This document shows, one piece after another, positions 16,504 to 25,069 of a stretch of 64,000 bases of DNA. Every line of letters starts with the position of its first letter. The first letter of the stretch is position 1. This DNA comes from Reyranella sp. Its GTDB lineage: Bacteria > Pseudomonadota > Alphaproteobacteria > Reyranellales > Reyranellaceae. The notes beneath the pieces were generated by a model. That model did no database searches, was not told the origin of the DNA, and worked only from the letters and a program-made list of their open reading frames with translations. The position numbers and the translations under genes are program-made. The stretch spans positions 46,923 to 110,922 of the forward strand of contig NZ_JAUSBN010000066.1 of the NCBI RefSeq assembly GCF_030651995.1. Direction: 5' to 3'.

Positions 16504-17535
16504 ATGAGGATCGACGTCGATCATTACCTGGTGCTGGGCGTGCCGAGAACGGCTGACGCGGCAACGATCCGTGCCGCCTACGTGGCACTGGCCAAGCGTT
16601 ATCATCCCGACGTGGCGGCCGGAAATCCCGAACTCGCTGCGTTCAATTTCCGCCAGATCACCGACGCCTACCAGACGCTCTCCGATCCGGACGCGCGCGC
16701 GCGGTACGATTCAAGGGTGCAGGCGGCGCTCGATGCCGAGCGGACCCGGCGCGAACAGGCCGCCGCGGCCGCGTGGGCGGCGAAGGCGGCCCCGAAAGCG
16801 ACGATCGCGGAGAAACTGTTCGGCAAGACCACCTCCAAAGCCGTCACGAGACCCGCCGCTGGTCCGCCGGCAAGAAGGCGTCCGTTCAGACCGTTGCTCC
16901 CGCCCAGGCCCGCGCAGCCGACGGCCTACCTGCCGCACGCCGCCGCGATGGCGCGGCGGCGTTCGATCATGGTCGTCGCCATCGTGCTGATGACCTTCAT
17001 CGGGGTCGGCGGCTATCTTGCCACGCGCGCGGTGAAGGGGCCGGGTCTGCAGGTCATGGCGGCCGAGACTGCGCGGCCGTCCGAGCCGAAGCCGGCGGTC
17101 GAGACGAAGCCGCAAGCCACGCCGAAACCCAAGCCGGTGCCGCCGCTCAACCAGCCGAGCCAGCTTGCGCCTTGGGGCCTGCCGCCCTCTGCGCCGCTGC
17201 CCGGCCGGACGGCGGGCCAGGCGACGGTGATGGCGCCCGTACCGGCGCTGAACGTCGACGGCCAGTCGGTCTGCGTCGCCGACGACGGTGCCAAGTTCGC
17301 CATCGTCAACCGCGGTGGCGAGCCGACCGTAATCTACAATGGCGCCGCCCCGGTGCGCGCCTCGGTCCAGCTGGCGGACCGCTATCTCGTCCTGCTGAAC
17401 AACATCGTGCCGAGCGATACGATCATCATCGGCATCAAGCGCGGACTGGAGACCGGGACCTACATCTATTACGCCGACACCCGCGGCGCGATCATCGAGA
17501 CCGTCGCCGCTCGATGCGTGGGGCAGGCGTACTAG
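16504..17535 (+). CDS. J-domain membrane protein
   Basis: 343 residues. The N-terminal J domain (DVDHYLVLGVPRTADAATIR, HPD at 34-36, YDSR near 72) should activate an Hsp70. A basic, alanine/proline-rich linker leads to a single membrane helix (MVVAIVLMTFIGVGGYLATR, about 156-175). A proline-rich stretch and a C-terminal domain of about 90 residues (VCVADDGAKFAIVNRGGEP to the end) follow, on the far side of the membrane. The J domain lies in the cytoplasm if the helix is oriented normally. The C-terminal domain is not recognised. It is convergent with the enoyl-CoA hydratase gene. Confidence 0.85.
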   Translation: MRIDVDHYLVLGVPRTADAATIRAAYVALAKRYHPDVAAGNPELAAFNFRQITDAYQTLSDPDARARYDSRVQAALDAERTRREQAAAAAWAAKAAPKATIAEKLFGKTTSKAVTRPAAGPPARRRPFRPLLPPRPAQPTAYLPHAAAMARRRSIMVVAIVLMTFIGVGGYLATRAVKGPGLQVMAAETARPSEPKPAVETKPQATPKPKPVPPLNQPSQLAPWGLPPSAPLPGRTAGQATVMAPVPALNVDGQSVCVADDGAKFAIVNRGGEPTVIYNGAAPVRASVQLADRYLVLLNNIVPSDTIIIGIKRGLETGTYIYYADTRGAIIETVAARCVGQAY

Positions 17536-17536
17536 G

Positions 17537-18343
17537 CTACGTCTTCTTCACGCTCTCGAGAGTCGGCAGCCGATACCGGTCTTCCGGGTCGTTCCAGCCC
17601 TTGAAGTTGGGTTTGCGCTTCTCGGCGAAGGCGGCACGGGATTCCATCAGGTCGCTCTTCGCGCCGTGCTCGTGCAGAGCGGCCGCCAGCTTCTGCAGGT
17701 CGGGGCCGGGGGCGGGGCGCATCTGGCGCATCATGTGCACCGTGTTCACCCGCGAGGCCGGCGGCAGGGTCAGCAGATGTTCGGCCATCGACATCGCCGT
17801 CGGCATGAGCTCGGCGGAATCGACCAGGCGGTTGACGAAGCCGATCTCGTAGAAGCGCTGCGCGGTGAAGCGGAAGCCGAGCGCCATCTCCATCGCCACC
17901 GGATAGGGCAGGTTGGCGATGTGGCCGTGATTGTAGCCGCCGAGCAGCCAGCGCTTGGCCTCGGAGACCTCGAATACCGCCTCGCGCACGGCAACGCGCA
18001 GGTCGGTGCGCTCGACCAGCATGAAGCCGCCGCCCATGGCGAAGCCGTTGATCGCGGCGATCACCGGCTTCTCGAGCTTGCCCGACATGAACGGGTCCTC
18101 GATCTCCGGGCGGCGGCCGCCCGGCGCGCCGTCCTTCAGCGATTCCTTCATGTCCTCGCCGGCGCAGAAGCCGCGGCCGGCGCCGGTGAAGATCGCGACC
18201 TCGAGATCCTTGGCGGTGCGGAACGTGTTCCACGCCGCCGACAGTTCGGTGCGCATCTCGTGATTGAGGGCGTTCAGACGATCGGGCCTGTTCATCCGTA
18301 CGACGAAGATCTGCCCGTGCTTCTCGGTTTCGACGACGGCCAT
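17537..18343 (-). CDS. enoyl-CoA hydratase/isomerase family protein
   Basis: 268 residues with the crotonase fold: MNRPDRLNALNHEMRTEL, the oxyanion-hole GRGFCAGEDMKE (about 55-66), and KPVIAAINGFAMGGGFMLVER. The position that holds the first catalytic Glu in true hydratases falls in the RTDLRVAV stretch, and the second falls in WLLGGYNHG; neither is a clear Glu. The enzyme may therefore be an isomerase, hydrolase or another crotonase rather than a beta-oxidation hydratase. A ribosome site (ATAGGAGCAACGC) precedes the ATG. cinA lies 35 bases upstream on the same strand and may be cotranscribed. Confidence 0.88.
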   Translation of the reverse strand: MAVVETEKHGQIFVVRMNRPDRLNALNHEMRTELSAAWNTFRTAKDLEVAIFTGAGRGFCAGEDMKESLKDGAPGGRRPEIEDPFMSGKLEKPVIAAINGFAMGGGFMLVERTDLRVAVREAVFEVSEAKRWLLGGYNHGHIANLPYPVAMEMALGFRFTAQRFYEIGFVNRLVDSAELMPTAMSMAEHLLTLPPASRVNTVHMMRQMRPAPGPDLQKLAAALHEHGAKSDLMESRAAFAEKRKPNFKGWNDPEDRYRLPTLESVKKT

Positions 18344-18377
18344 GCGTTGCTCCTATCCGTTCAGTAAGGCGGCCCGG

Positions 18378-19619
18378 TCAACGCCGCTCGAAATCGATGC
18401 GTTCATCCACCGGCAGGCCGAGCAGGTGACGGCGCAGGCAGTCGAGGCCTAGCTCCGTCGCGCCGATGCGTACCCAGTCGCGGCCGCCGACCAGGCGAGC
18501 CTGTCGCGTGACCGCGCCGTTCGCGTCGGCGAGCCCGATGCAGATGTTGCCGCCCATGTCCGGCCGGTCGGTGCCTTCGTCGAGTTCGAGCAGCACGACC
18601 AGCGCGTGGCTGGCGCCGCTCGAGGCGCGCAGCGCCTTGGCGACGATGGCGGCCTGATCGGGCGCGACCGCCGTGGCGCCGAGCTCGGAAGGAACGCGCG
18701 CGATGGTGCCGCGCCGGAACGCCCGTTCGGCGCCGGGCAGCGGGGCGATGCGCGCGGCGAGATGGCCCCCGGTCACCGTCTCGGCGATGGCGAGGGTCGA
18801 TCCGCTCGCCAGCAGCCTGCCCAGGATCACGCCTTCGATGGTCTGGTCGTCCTCGGCGACGATGAAGTTGCCCAGCCGCTTGCGCACCTCGGCCTCGGCC
18901 GGGGCGAGCAGGGCGGCCAGGGCCGTCTCGTCGTCGGCGCGGAGCGCGAGCTTGGTCTCGAGCTGCGGGTAATGCGCCTGGAAGCCGAGCTTGATGCCGC
19001 CCTCGTCCTTGAACACGTCCATGTCGCCCAGCATCTGGTCGGCGCGCGACTCGCCGATGCCGAACGTGTGGAAGCGCTTCAGCCGGGTGACGCCCGTGAG
19101 ACCGCTCATCGCCAGGAGGCGCGGCAGCACCTGCTCGTCCAGCATGCGGCGCATCTCGCGCGGCACGCCGGGCGTGAAGAAGAAGCGCGCCTTGCCGATG
19201 GTGACGGCGAAGCCGCAGGCGGTACCGATCGGATTGTCGATGAACTCGGCATTGGCCGGCAGCATCGCCTGCTTCACGTTGTTGGGCGGCATGACCCGGC
19301 CGCGCCGAGCGTAGGATTCCTCCATCCGTGTCATCCAGTAGTCGCTCCGCACCAGCTCGACGCCGCAGGCCTGGGCCGCGATCTCCTGCGAGAGGTCGTC
19401 GACAGTGGGCCCCAGCCCGCCGTTGACGATCACCGCGTCGGCGCGCTCGCTGGCCTGATGGAAGGCCTTCAGCAGACTCTCGCGGTCGTCGCCGACAGTG
19501 GTGCCCCAGTGCACGCCCAGCCCGATTTCGACGAGGCGGCGGGCCATGTGGCTGTAGTTGGTGTTGATGGTCTTGCCGGTGAGGATCTCGTCGCCGGTAC
19601 AGAGGATTTCAACGCGCAT
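18378..19619 (-). CDS. cinA: CinA-family protein (MoaB/MoeA-like domain plus PncC-like domain)
   Basis: 413 residues, the full CinA length. The N-terminal domain (ILCTGDEILTGKTINTNYSH, GLGPTVDDLSQEIAAQA, FFTPGVPREMRRMLDEQVLP) is the molybdopterin-binding-like, COG1058 part with ADP-ribose pyrophosphatase activity in some relatives. The C-terminal domain (about 260-413) is the NMN deamidase (PncC) type used in NAD recycling. Its active-site motif, usually AESCTGG, reads AETVTGG here, so deamidase activity is doubtful. It is divergent from the RraA-like gene. Confidence 0.9.
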   Translation of the reverse strand: MRVEILCTGDEILTGKTINTNYSHMARRLVEIGLGVHWGTTVGDDRESLLKAFHQASERADAVIVNGGLGPTVDDLSQEIAAQACGVELVRSDYWMTRMEESYARRGRVMPPNNVKQAMLPANAEFIDNPIGTACGFAVTIGKARFFFTPGVPREMRRMLDEQVLPRLLAMSGLTGVTRLKRFHTFGIGESRADQMLGDMDVFKDEGGIKLGFQAHYPQLETKLALRADDETALAALLAPAEAEVRKRLGNFIVAEDDQTIEGVILGRLLASGSTLAIAETVTGGHLAARIAPLPGAERAFRRGTIARVPSELGATAVAPDQAAIVAKALRASSGASHALVVLLELDEGTDRPDMGGNICIGLADANGAVTRQARLVGGRDWVRIGATELGLDCLRRHLLGLPVDERIDFERR

Positions 19620-19669
19620 GCCGGGAATTATCGGCTAACGTCTGGCGGAAAGCGAGGGAGAGAAACGTC

Positions 19670-20383
19670 ATGACCGTCCTGTCGTCCGATCTGCGAGAGG
19701 CGCTGGCCAGGGTCGGCACCTCGACTTTGACCGGCGTGCTTAACAAGCGCGGCCTGCGCAGCATGACCCTATACGACGTGTGGCCGATCCGGCCCGAGCA
19801 GCCGCGCATGGTGGGTATCGCCTTCACGATGCGCTTCATTCCCTCGCGCGAGGACAAGGACGGACCGACCTCGACCAACCGCTCGATGGTGCAGCCGCAG
19901 GCGATGGAGGAGTGCCCGCCGGGTCATGTGCTGATGATCGACTCGCGCGGCGATTCGCGGGCGGCGTCGGCGGGCGATCTGTATGTCGGCCGGCTGAAGG
20001 CGCGCGGCGCGGCCGGCATCGTCACCGACGGTGGCTTCCGCGACACCGACGGCGTGCACAAGACGGGATTGCCGGCTTATCACCGCCGCCCATCCTCGCC
20101 GCCGAGCCCGATCGCGCATCGGCCGGTCGACCTCAACCTGCCCATCGCCTGCGGTGGCGTCGCCATCTATCCCGGCGACGTGATCGTCGGCGACCGCGAC
20201 GCGGTGCTCGTGATCCCGCCCGACATCGTCGAGGCCGTGGCCCAGGAGGCGCTCGACACCTATGCCTATGAGGAATTCGCCGAAGCCGAGGTAGCGCGCG
20301 GGCGGTCGCTCAAGGGGCTGTTCCCCGTCGCCGGCGAGGAAGCCAGGCGCGACTTCGAGGCGTGGAAGGCGCGGGGGAAGTAG
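19670..20383 (+). CDS. RraA-like / HMG-CHA aldolase family protein
   Basis: 237 residues. The core motif GDLYVGRLKARGAAGIVTDGGFRD (about 103-126) binds Mg and substrate in the RraA and 4-hydroxy-4-methyl-2-oxoglutarate/4-carboxy-4-hydroxy-2-oxoadipate aldolase family. GGVAIYPGDVIVGDRDAVLVIP follows as usual. Members act as aldolases or oxaloacetate decarboxylases, or as RNase E inhibitors. With no aromatic-degradation genes beside it, the role is open. It is followed by an intergenic inverted repeat and the convergent OsmC gene. Confidence 0.88.
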   Translation: MTVLSSDLREALARVGTSTLTGVLNKRGLRSMTLYDVWPIRPEQPRMVGIAFTMRFIPSREDKDGPTSTNRSMVQPQAMEECPPGHVLMIDSRGDSRAASAGDLYVGRLKARGAAGIVTDGGFRDTDGVHKTGLPAYHRRPSSPPSPIAHRPVDLNLPIACGGVAIYPGDVIVGDRDAVLVIPPDIVEAVAQEALDTYAYEEFAEAEVARGRSLKGLFPVAGEEARRDFEAWKARGK

Positions 20384-20389
20384 ATTCCA

Positions 20390-20514
20390 TCATCTCGACC
20401 GAAGCGCCGAAGGCGCGCAGTGGAGAGATCTTCTATCGGCAAATTGGCAGGCAAATCGTGGAGAAAAGGTCTCTCCACTACGCCCTGCTGCGCAAGGCTT
20501 CGGTCGAGACGACG
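20390..20514. repeat. intergenic palindromic repeat, nested arms
   Basis: TCTCGACCGAAGC (20393-20405) pairs with GCTTCGGTCGAGA (20497-20509). Inside it GCGCAGTGGAGAGA pairs with TCTCTCCACTACGC with one mismatch. The unit fills the gap between convergent genes and shares GCGCCGAAGGCGCGCAGT with the repeat at 28233-28375. It probably folds as a cruciform or terminator. Confidence 0.75.
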
Positions 20515-20518
20515 AGAA

Positions 20519-20914
20519 TCACGCCAGCGACGTCCTGATTTCCAGGCCGTTCTTCAGGGTCAGAGTCACCGGCGTGCGCTCCGCGATGTCGGCCATGCGT
20601 TTTTTCTGCTCGTCGTCGACTTCGCCCTCGATCGTGAGGACCCGGTCGATGCGCTGCTTGTCGCCATCGCGGCTGAAGTGGATGTCGGCATGGACTGCCG
20701 TGACCGGCCACTGCTTGCGCTCGGCATACATGCGGAGCGTGATGACCGTGCAGGCGCCCAGCGCCGAGGTGAGGAGATCGTAGGGGGCGGGGCCGGCGTC
20801 CGTGCCGCCCAGTTCAGGGCCTTCGTCGGCCGTGAGCTTGTGGTGTCCGGCGTGGCCGGTCGTGATGGCGGTTGCGTAGTTGGTCGTGCCGATGCTTGCC
20901 TTCGCGTGTGCCAT
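20519..20914 (-). CDS. OsmC family protein
   Basis: 131 residues from the ATG at 20914 (MAHAKASIGTTNYATAITTG). The family core is present: LTADEGPELGGTDAGPAPYDLLTSALGACTVITLRMYAERK. OsmC/Ohr proteins reduce organic hydroperoxides with two cysteines. The first (GACT) is present, but the second position, usually in a CP motif, reads ERTPVTLTL with threonine. The protein is therefore probably not a peroxidase of the classic kind and may belong to the YhfA-like branch. An H1-like gene and a hairpin lie just upstream. Confidence 0.9.
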   Translation of the reverse strand: MAHAKASIGTTNYATAITTGHAGHHKLTADEGPELGGTDAGPAPYDLLTSALGACTVITLRMYAERKQWPVTAVHADIHFSRDGDKQRIDRVLTIEGEVDDEQKKRMADIAERTPVTLTLKNGLEIRTSLA

Positions 20915-20940
20915 GTCGCCGTCGTCGCCTCCCGATGCTG

Positions 20941-20962
20941 GAGGGCCCGTTGCCGGGCCCTC
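20941..20962 (-). terminator. hairpin between the H1-like gene and osmC
   Basis: GAGGGCCCG (20941-20949), TTGC loop, CGGGCCCTC (20954-20962): a perfect 9-base stem 8 bases after the stop of the H1-like gene. It lacks a U run, so termination may be partial. Confidence 0.6.
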
Positions 20963-20970
20963 GCACCAGT

Positions 20971-21105
20971 CTAGCGACGCTTGCGGCTGGAAGCTGCCTT
21001 CTTGGCGGCCTTCTTCACAACCTTCTTGGCGGCGGTCTTGGTCTTCGCCTTCGCAACGGCCTTCTTCACCGCCTTCTTCTTCGCAACCTTCTTCTTCGCA
21101 GCCAT
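20971..21105 (-). CDS. 44-residue lysine/alanine-rich histone H1-like protein
   Basis: The frame from the ATG at 21105 to TAG at 20971 encodes MAAKKKVAKKKAVKKAVAK followed by more K/A/V repeats and ends ASSRKRR. Nearly half the residues are Lys or Arg. This composition matches the tails of histone H1 and of bacterial AlgP/HctB/HU-tail proteins, which bind DNA or RNA without a fixed fold. A ribosome site (CAGGGAGATTTCAG) precedes the ATG. A longer frame on the same strand (to 21163) reads Glu/Gly-rich and is the shadow. The hairpin downstream suggests an independent, well-expressed transcript. Confidence 0.78.
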   Translation of the reverse strand: MAAKKKVAKKKAVKKAVAKAKTKTAAKKVVKKAAKKAASSRKRR

Positions 21106-21163
21106 CTGAAATCTCCCTGTTCATGTCAAGGAACGGCACAGATCGCACCGCTCCTGATTGCAT

Positions 21164-23389
21164 CTAGATCACGATTCTTATTCCTGTCACGCATTCTTCG
21201 CGTGATTTTATCGTGCCGATGTGAGTCATGTGGTCGCTGAGCGATGCATCGGCGGGCAGTGAAGCGAGCAATCCACCCGCAGTTTGCGGATCGAACAGCA
21301 GCGGAATCTTCGCGTGATGCGATGCGTGGTCCAGTCCATCGATGAGATGGCGCGCGCGCAGATTCGCTGGTTGCAACGAACTTGCGAAGCCTTGCGCGAA
21401 CAGTTCAAGCGCGCCGGGAAGCACCGGCAGCGAGTCGAGATGCAGCTCGACCATGACATTGCCGCTGGCGCGTATCATCTCGGCGAGATGGCCGGCGAGG
21501 CCGAAGCCCGTCACGTCGGTGCAGGCATGCGCGCCCGCCGGCAACAACGCACGTGCAGCATCGCCCGACGGCGTCCGCATCGAGGCGAGCGCGCTGTCGA
21601 TCCAGCTCGCCTTCGCCATGCCGCGCATCGCAGCGGCGAAGATCACGCCGGTGCCGAGCGGCTTCGTCAGCACCAGTTTGTCGCCTGGTTTCAGTCCGCC
21701 CTTGCGCAAGGCTTGCGAGGCGACGACGAGGCCGTTCACCGAGAAGCCCAGCGCCGCCTCGGGCCCTTCGCCGGAATGGCCGCCGATCAGCGCGCAGCCC
21801 GCGCCGTCGAGGATGCGCCGCGCGCCCGACAGCATCTGGAAGAGGTCTTCCTCCATCAGCCGTTCGGCCGCCGCCGGCACGACCGCCAGCGCGAGCGCGC
21901 TGTGCGGCTTCGCCCCCATCGCCCAGATGTCGCCCAGGGCATGCACGGCGGCGACTTCGCCGAAGGCGAAGGGATCGTCGATGAAGGTGCGGAAGAAATC
22001 GACCGATTGCACCAGCGCCTGGCCCGGCGGCACCTCGATCATCGCCGCATCGTCGGGCGCATCGAGGCCGATCGTGACGTTGGAGCCTGGCGAGGGGCCG
22101 AGCCGCGCGAGCACGCGATCGAGCACGCCGGCGCCCACCTTGGCGCCGCAACCGCCGCAGCGCATGCCGATATCGGTCAGCAGGCGTTTCGCCTCGGCAT
22201 CGGCCAGCGCCGGATCAGGCGGGGCGGCGCGTGCGGCCGGGTTCATCGGCGTCGCCGGCGGCTCGCGATACATGCGCATCCACTTGCGGTCGATATGGTC
22301 CTTCCAGCGCCACACCCACGAGCCCTCGAAGGCCCACGAGCCGCGCGTCGCCACGGCGTTGCCGTCGCCGGTGCCGAGGATCGAGAGATAGCGTCGCTGC
22401 GGCGTGAAGGGTTCCGGCGTCTGCCCCAGCAGGGCACGGCGCAGGTTGGCCGCGAGCGGCGGCCCGTGGCGCACGGCGAAGACGCCGGCCTTGGGACGCG
22501 GATGGGCGGTCACGCTGGCACAGTCGCCGGCCGCGAACACCAGCGGATCGCCGCTCGAGGCCAGGGTCGGCTCGACCGCGAAAAAGCCGCGCTCGTCGAG
22601 CGGCAGGCCGGTACCGGCGAACCAGGCCGCGGCGCTGGCCTGCGTCACGACGAAGACGTCGTCGACCGGCAGGCGCTCGCCGGTTTCGAGATGAACCGCA
22701 TCGGCGTCGATGCGGGTCGTGGCGGCGTTCTCCAGCAGCCGCACGCCGCGACGCGCGAAGATGGCGCGCATCCGCCGTCGCGCGCCGACCGCCTGGCCCG
22801 ACAGGATCTCGCCCTTGGTGGCCAGCGTGACGGAGACCTCGGCGTTGCGCGCGACCTGACGCAGCCGATGGTCGATGGCCAGCGCCAGCTCGACACCGCC
22901 CGCGCCGCCGCCGATCACGGCGATGCGCAACGCGCCCTGCCAGTCCTTCACGCGTTCGAGGAAGCCCAGCCAGCGGCGGCCGAGCTCGGCGATGGGCTTC
23001 ACCGGCGTCGCATGCTCGGCCGCGCCGGCGATCGCGCCCATGCTGGGCGAGGAGCCGACGTCGAGCGACACGAGATCGTAGGAGACCGGCGGCCGATCCT
23101 TCAGCAGCACCCGCCGGTTCGCGCGATCGAGCCCGATCGCTTCGGCGTGGATCAATCGCGCGCCGGTCCAAGCGCAGAGTCGCGCGAGGTCGATATGGCA
23201 CTCGTCGAAGGAATAGGTGCCGGCCACGAAGCCCGGGATCATGCCGGAATAGGGCGTCTCGATGTCCCGCCCGATCAGGGTGAGCCGCACCCCCGGCATC
23301 GGCATCATGCCGAAGCTCTTCACCACATGAACATGCGAATGGCCGCCGCCCACGAGCACGAGATCCTTGAGAAGGGGCGCCGCCTGCAT
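21164..23389 (-). CDS. selD: fused NADH-dehydrogenase-like oxidoreductase/selenide, water dikinase
   Basis: 741 residues from the ATG at 23389. The N-terminal 360 residues form a two-dinucleotide-fold flavoprotein (LVLVGGGHSHVHV at the start, AVIGGGAGGVELA near 155, VFAAGDCAS near 290). The C-terminal 340 residues are selenophosphate synthetase (MRCGGCGAKVGAG near 411 with Cys at the Sec position, DDAAMIEVP, HALGDIWAMGAKP, TDVTGFGLAGHLAEM). SelD makes selenophosphate for selenocysteine or selenouridine; the fused oxidoreductase may supply reduced selenide. No selA, selB, tRNA-Sec or selU is seen in the window. Confidence 0.93.
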   Translation of the reverse strand: MQAAPLLKDLVLVGGGHSHVHVVKSFGMMPMPGVRLTLIGRDIETPYSGMIPGFVAGTYSFDECHIDLARLCAWTGARLIHAEAIGLDRANRRVLLKDRPPVSYDLVSLDVGSSPSMGAIAGAAEHATPVKPIAELGRRWLGFLERVKDWQGALRIAVIGGGAGGVELALAIDHRLRQVARNAEVSVTLATKGEILSGQAVGARRRMRAIFARRGVRLLENAATTRIDADAVHLETGERLPVDDVFVVTQASAAAWFAGTGLPLDERGFFAVEPTLASSGDPLVFAAGDCASVTAHPRPKAGVFAVRHGPPLAANLRRALLGQTPEPFTPQRRYLSILGTGDGNAVATRGSWAFEGSWVWRWKDHIDRKWMRMYREPPATPMNPAARAAPPDPALADAEAKRLLTDIGMRCGGCGAKVGAGVLDRVLARLGPSPGSNVTIGLDAPDDAAMIEVPPGQALVQSVDFFRTFIDDPFAFGEVAAVHALGDIWAMGAKPHSALALAVVPAAAERLMEEDLFQMLSGARRILDGAGCALIGGHSGEGPEAALGFSVNGLVVASQALRKGGLKPGDKLVLTKPLGTGVIFAAAMRGMAKASWIDSALASMRTPSGDAARALLPAGAHACTDVTGFGLAGHLAEMIRASGNVMVELHLDSLPVLPGALELFAQGFASSLQPANLRARHLIDGLDHASHHAKIPLLFDPQTAGGLLASLPADASLSDHMTHIGTIKSREECVTGIRIVI

Positions 23390-23531
23390 CGTCTTTCCTT
23401 TCGTGCATTCGCCGGAGGCACGATCCCGCCGTCGTCCGCGCACTGCAATCTATTAGTGGTGTCCGAAGAAATTGTAATGTATATCAATTGATTAGGGGTG
23501 CTTGTTCCCCTGATTTCGGAGCCACCCCTGC

Positions 23532-25064
23532 ATGGCCGTCTCTTCCGGCCTCACGGTTTCCCCTGATTTTCCCGAGGATGAGGCCGCGCGCGTCGCGCAA
23601 CCGCGCTCGGCATGGTCGCTGTCCTGGCCGCTGGTGCTGGGGCTGCTCCTCTTCATCTGTCTTGCCAACGGCAGCGGACTGCCGTTGCTGGCCGATCCCG
23701 ATACCCACTGGCACATCGCGGTCGGCAACTGGATGCTGGCCAAGGGCGCGGTGCCGACGGCCGATCCGTTCTCCTTCTCCTTCGCGGGCCAGCCGTGGAT
23801 CGCCAAGGAGTGGCTGTCGCAGCTCCTGATGTCGGTCGCGTTCAAGCTCGGCGGCTGGGGCGGTGTCACCGTGCTGGCCGCGGGCGCGCTCGCCGTCTCC
23901 TTCGCGATGATGCTGCGGCTCCTGCTGCGCGATCTGCGACCCTTGCCGGCCGCGGTGTTCGTGCTGGCCGCCATCGCGATGACCCTGCCGCACTTCCTTG
24001 CGCGGCCGGCGGTGCTCGCCTTTCCGTTCATGCTGGTCTGGATGGCGGGCCTCGTGCGCGCCGTCGAGGAGCGCCGTCCGCCCGCGCCGCTGCTGCTGCT
24101 CGTCATGCTGCTGTGGGCCAACCTGCATGGCAGCTTCATCATGGGCCTGCTGCTGGGCGTCGCCTTCGCGGTCGAGGCGGTGGTCGGCGCGCGCGATGCC
24201 GCGGAGCGCAAGACCTTGCTGTCCGGCTGGGCGAAGTTCGGCATCGCCTCGTTCGTCGCGGCCTGCATCACGCCCTACGGTCCCGAATCGATCTGGGTGA
24301 CGTTGCGCATCTTCGCCCTCGACGACACGCTGGCCTTCATCGCGGAATGGAAGTCACCCGACTTCCAGAAGGCGCCGCTGCAGGAGCTGGTGCTTCTGAT
24401 CGCTCTCTATGCCGCCCTGTCGCGCGGTCTGAAGCTGCCGCTGCTGCGGCTCCTGATCGTGCTCGGCCTGCTGCACCTCTATCTGCGCTACGCCTTCAAT
24501 GCCGAGCTGCTGGCCATGCTCGCGCCGCTGGCGCTGGCGCCGCTGCTGGCGCGTCAGTGGCCGGCGCTGCGGCCCGATTCCTCCGCCGGCCGCGACGGTT
24601 CGCTCCCCGGCCAGGCTGCCGCGCTGGCGCTGCCGGCCGGGCGCGCCGCCGCCGTCGTGGGGGTCGGCTGCTGCGCTCTGATCGCGCTCGGCCTCGTGCG
24701 CTACGGCGGCATTGTGCCACCGCTCTCGACCATGCCCTCGACTGCGATGGCCTATGTGAAGCAGGCGGGGATCGGCGGCCGCGTGCTCAACCACTATGTG
24801 TTCGGCGGCTATCTCATCCATGCCGGCGTGCCGACCTTCATCGACGGCCGCGGCGAGCTCTATGGCCGCGATTTCATCCGGCGCTACGCCGACACGATCG
24901 GCCTGCGCGGCGGCGAGCCGCTGGAGCAGCTGCTCGAACGCAACCGCATCGACTGGACCTTCATGCCGCCCGACCAGCCGGCCAACCGCCTGATGGCCCG
25001 CCTGCCGGGCTGGCGCCAGGCCTATGCCGACGAAGCGGCCGTGATCTTCGTGCGCGAGCGCTGA
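23532..25064 (+). CDS. polytopic membrane protein, GT-C-like
   Basis: 510 residues with about ten to eleven membrane helices (first at about 31-47) and a soluble C-terminal part from about 400. The stretch LLADPDTHWHIAVGNWML near 52-69 has the acidic loop and His placed as in GT-C glycosyltransferases and PMT-type enzymes. The C-terminal NHYVFGGYLIHAGVPTFIDGRGELYG is typical of these large uncharacterised proteins. I do not recognise a specific function. The AT-rich upstream region (23448-23495) contains ATCAATTGAT and is the likely promoter. It is convergent with the next small gene. Confidence 0.8.
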   Translation: MAVSSGLTVSPDFPEDEAARVAQPRSAWSLSWPLVLGLLLFICLANGSGLPLLADPDTHWHIAVGNWMLAKGAVPTADPFSFSFAGQPWIAKEWLSQLLMSVAFKLGGWGGVTVLAAGALAVSFAMMLRLLLRDLRPLPAAVFVLAAIAMTLPHFLARPAVLAFPFMLVWMAGLVRAVEERRPPAPLLLLVMLLWANLHGSFIMGLLLGVAFAVEAVVGARDAAERKTLLSGWAKFGIASFVAACITPYGPESIWVTLRIFALDDTLAFIAEWKSPDFQKAPLQELVLLIALYAALSRGLKLPLLRLLIVLGLLHLYLRYAFNAELLAMLAPLALAPLLARQWPALRPDSSAGRDGSLPGQAAALALPAGRAAAVVGVGCCALIALGLVRYGGIVPPLSTMPSTAMAYVKQAGIGGRVLNHYVFGGYLIHAGVPTFIDGRGELYGRDFIRRYADTIGLRGGEPLEQLLERNRIDWTFMPPDQPANRLMARLPGWRQAYADEAAVIFVRER

Positions 25065-25069
25065 CCGCG

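Noticed and set aside
20519..21163. A 214-residue minus-strand frame with a Glu/Gly-rich N-terminus joined to OsmC.
   Set aside because: The N-terminal part is a frame shadow of the Lys/Ala repeats of the H1-like gene, and the OsmC homology starts only at 20914.
21284..23491. A 735-residue plus-strand frame opposite selD.
   Set aside because: Same reason: Arg/His-rich antisense of a clear SelD fusion.
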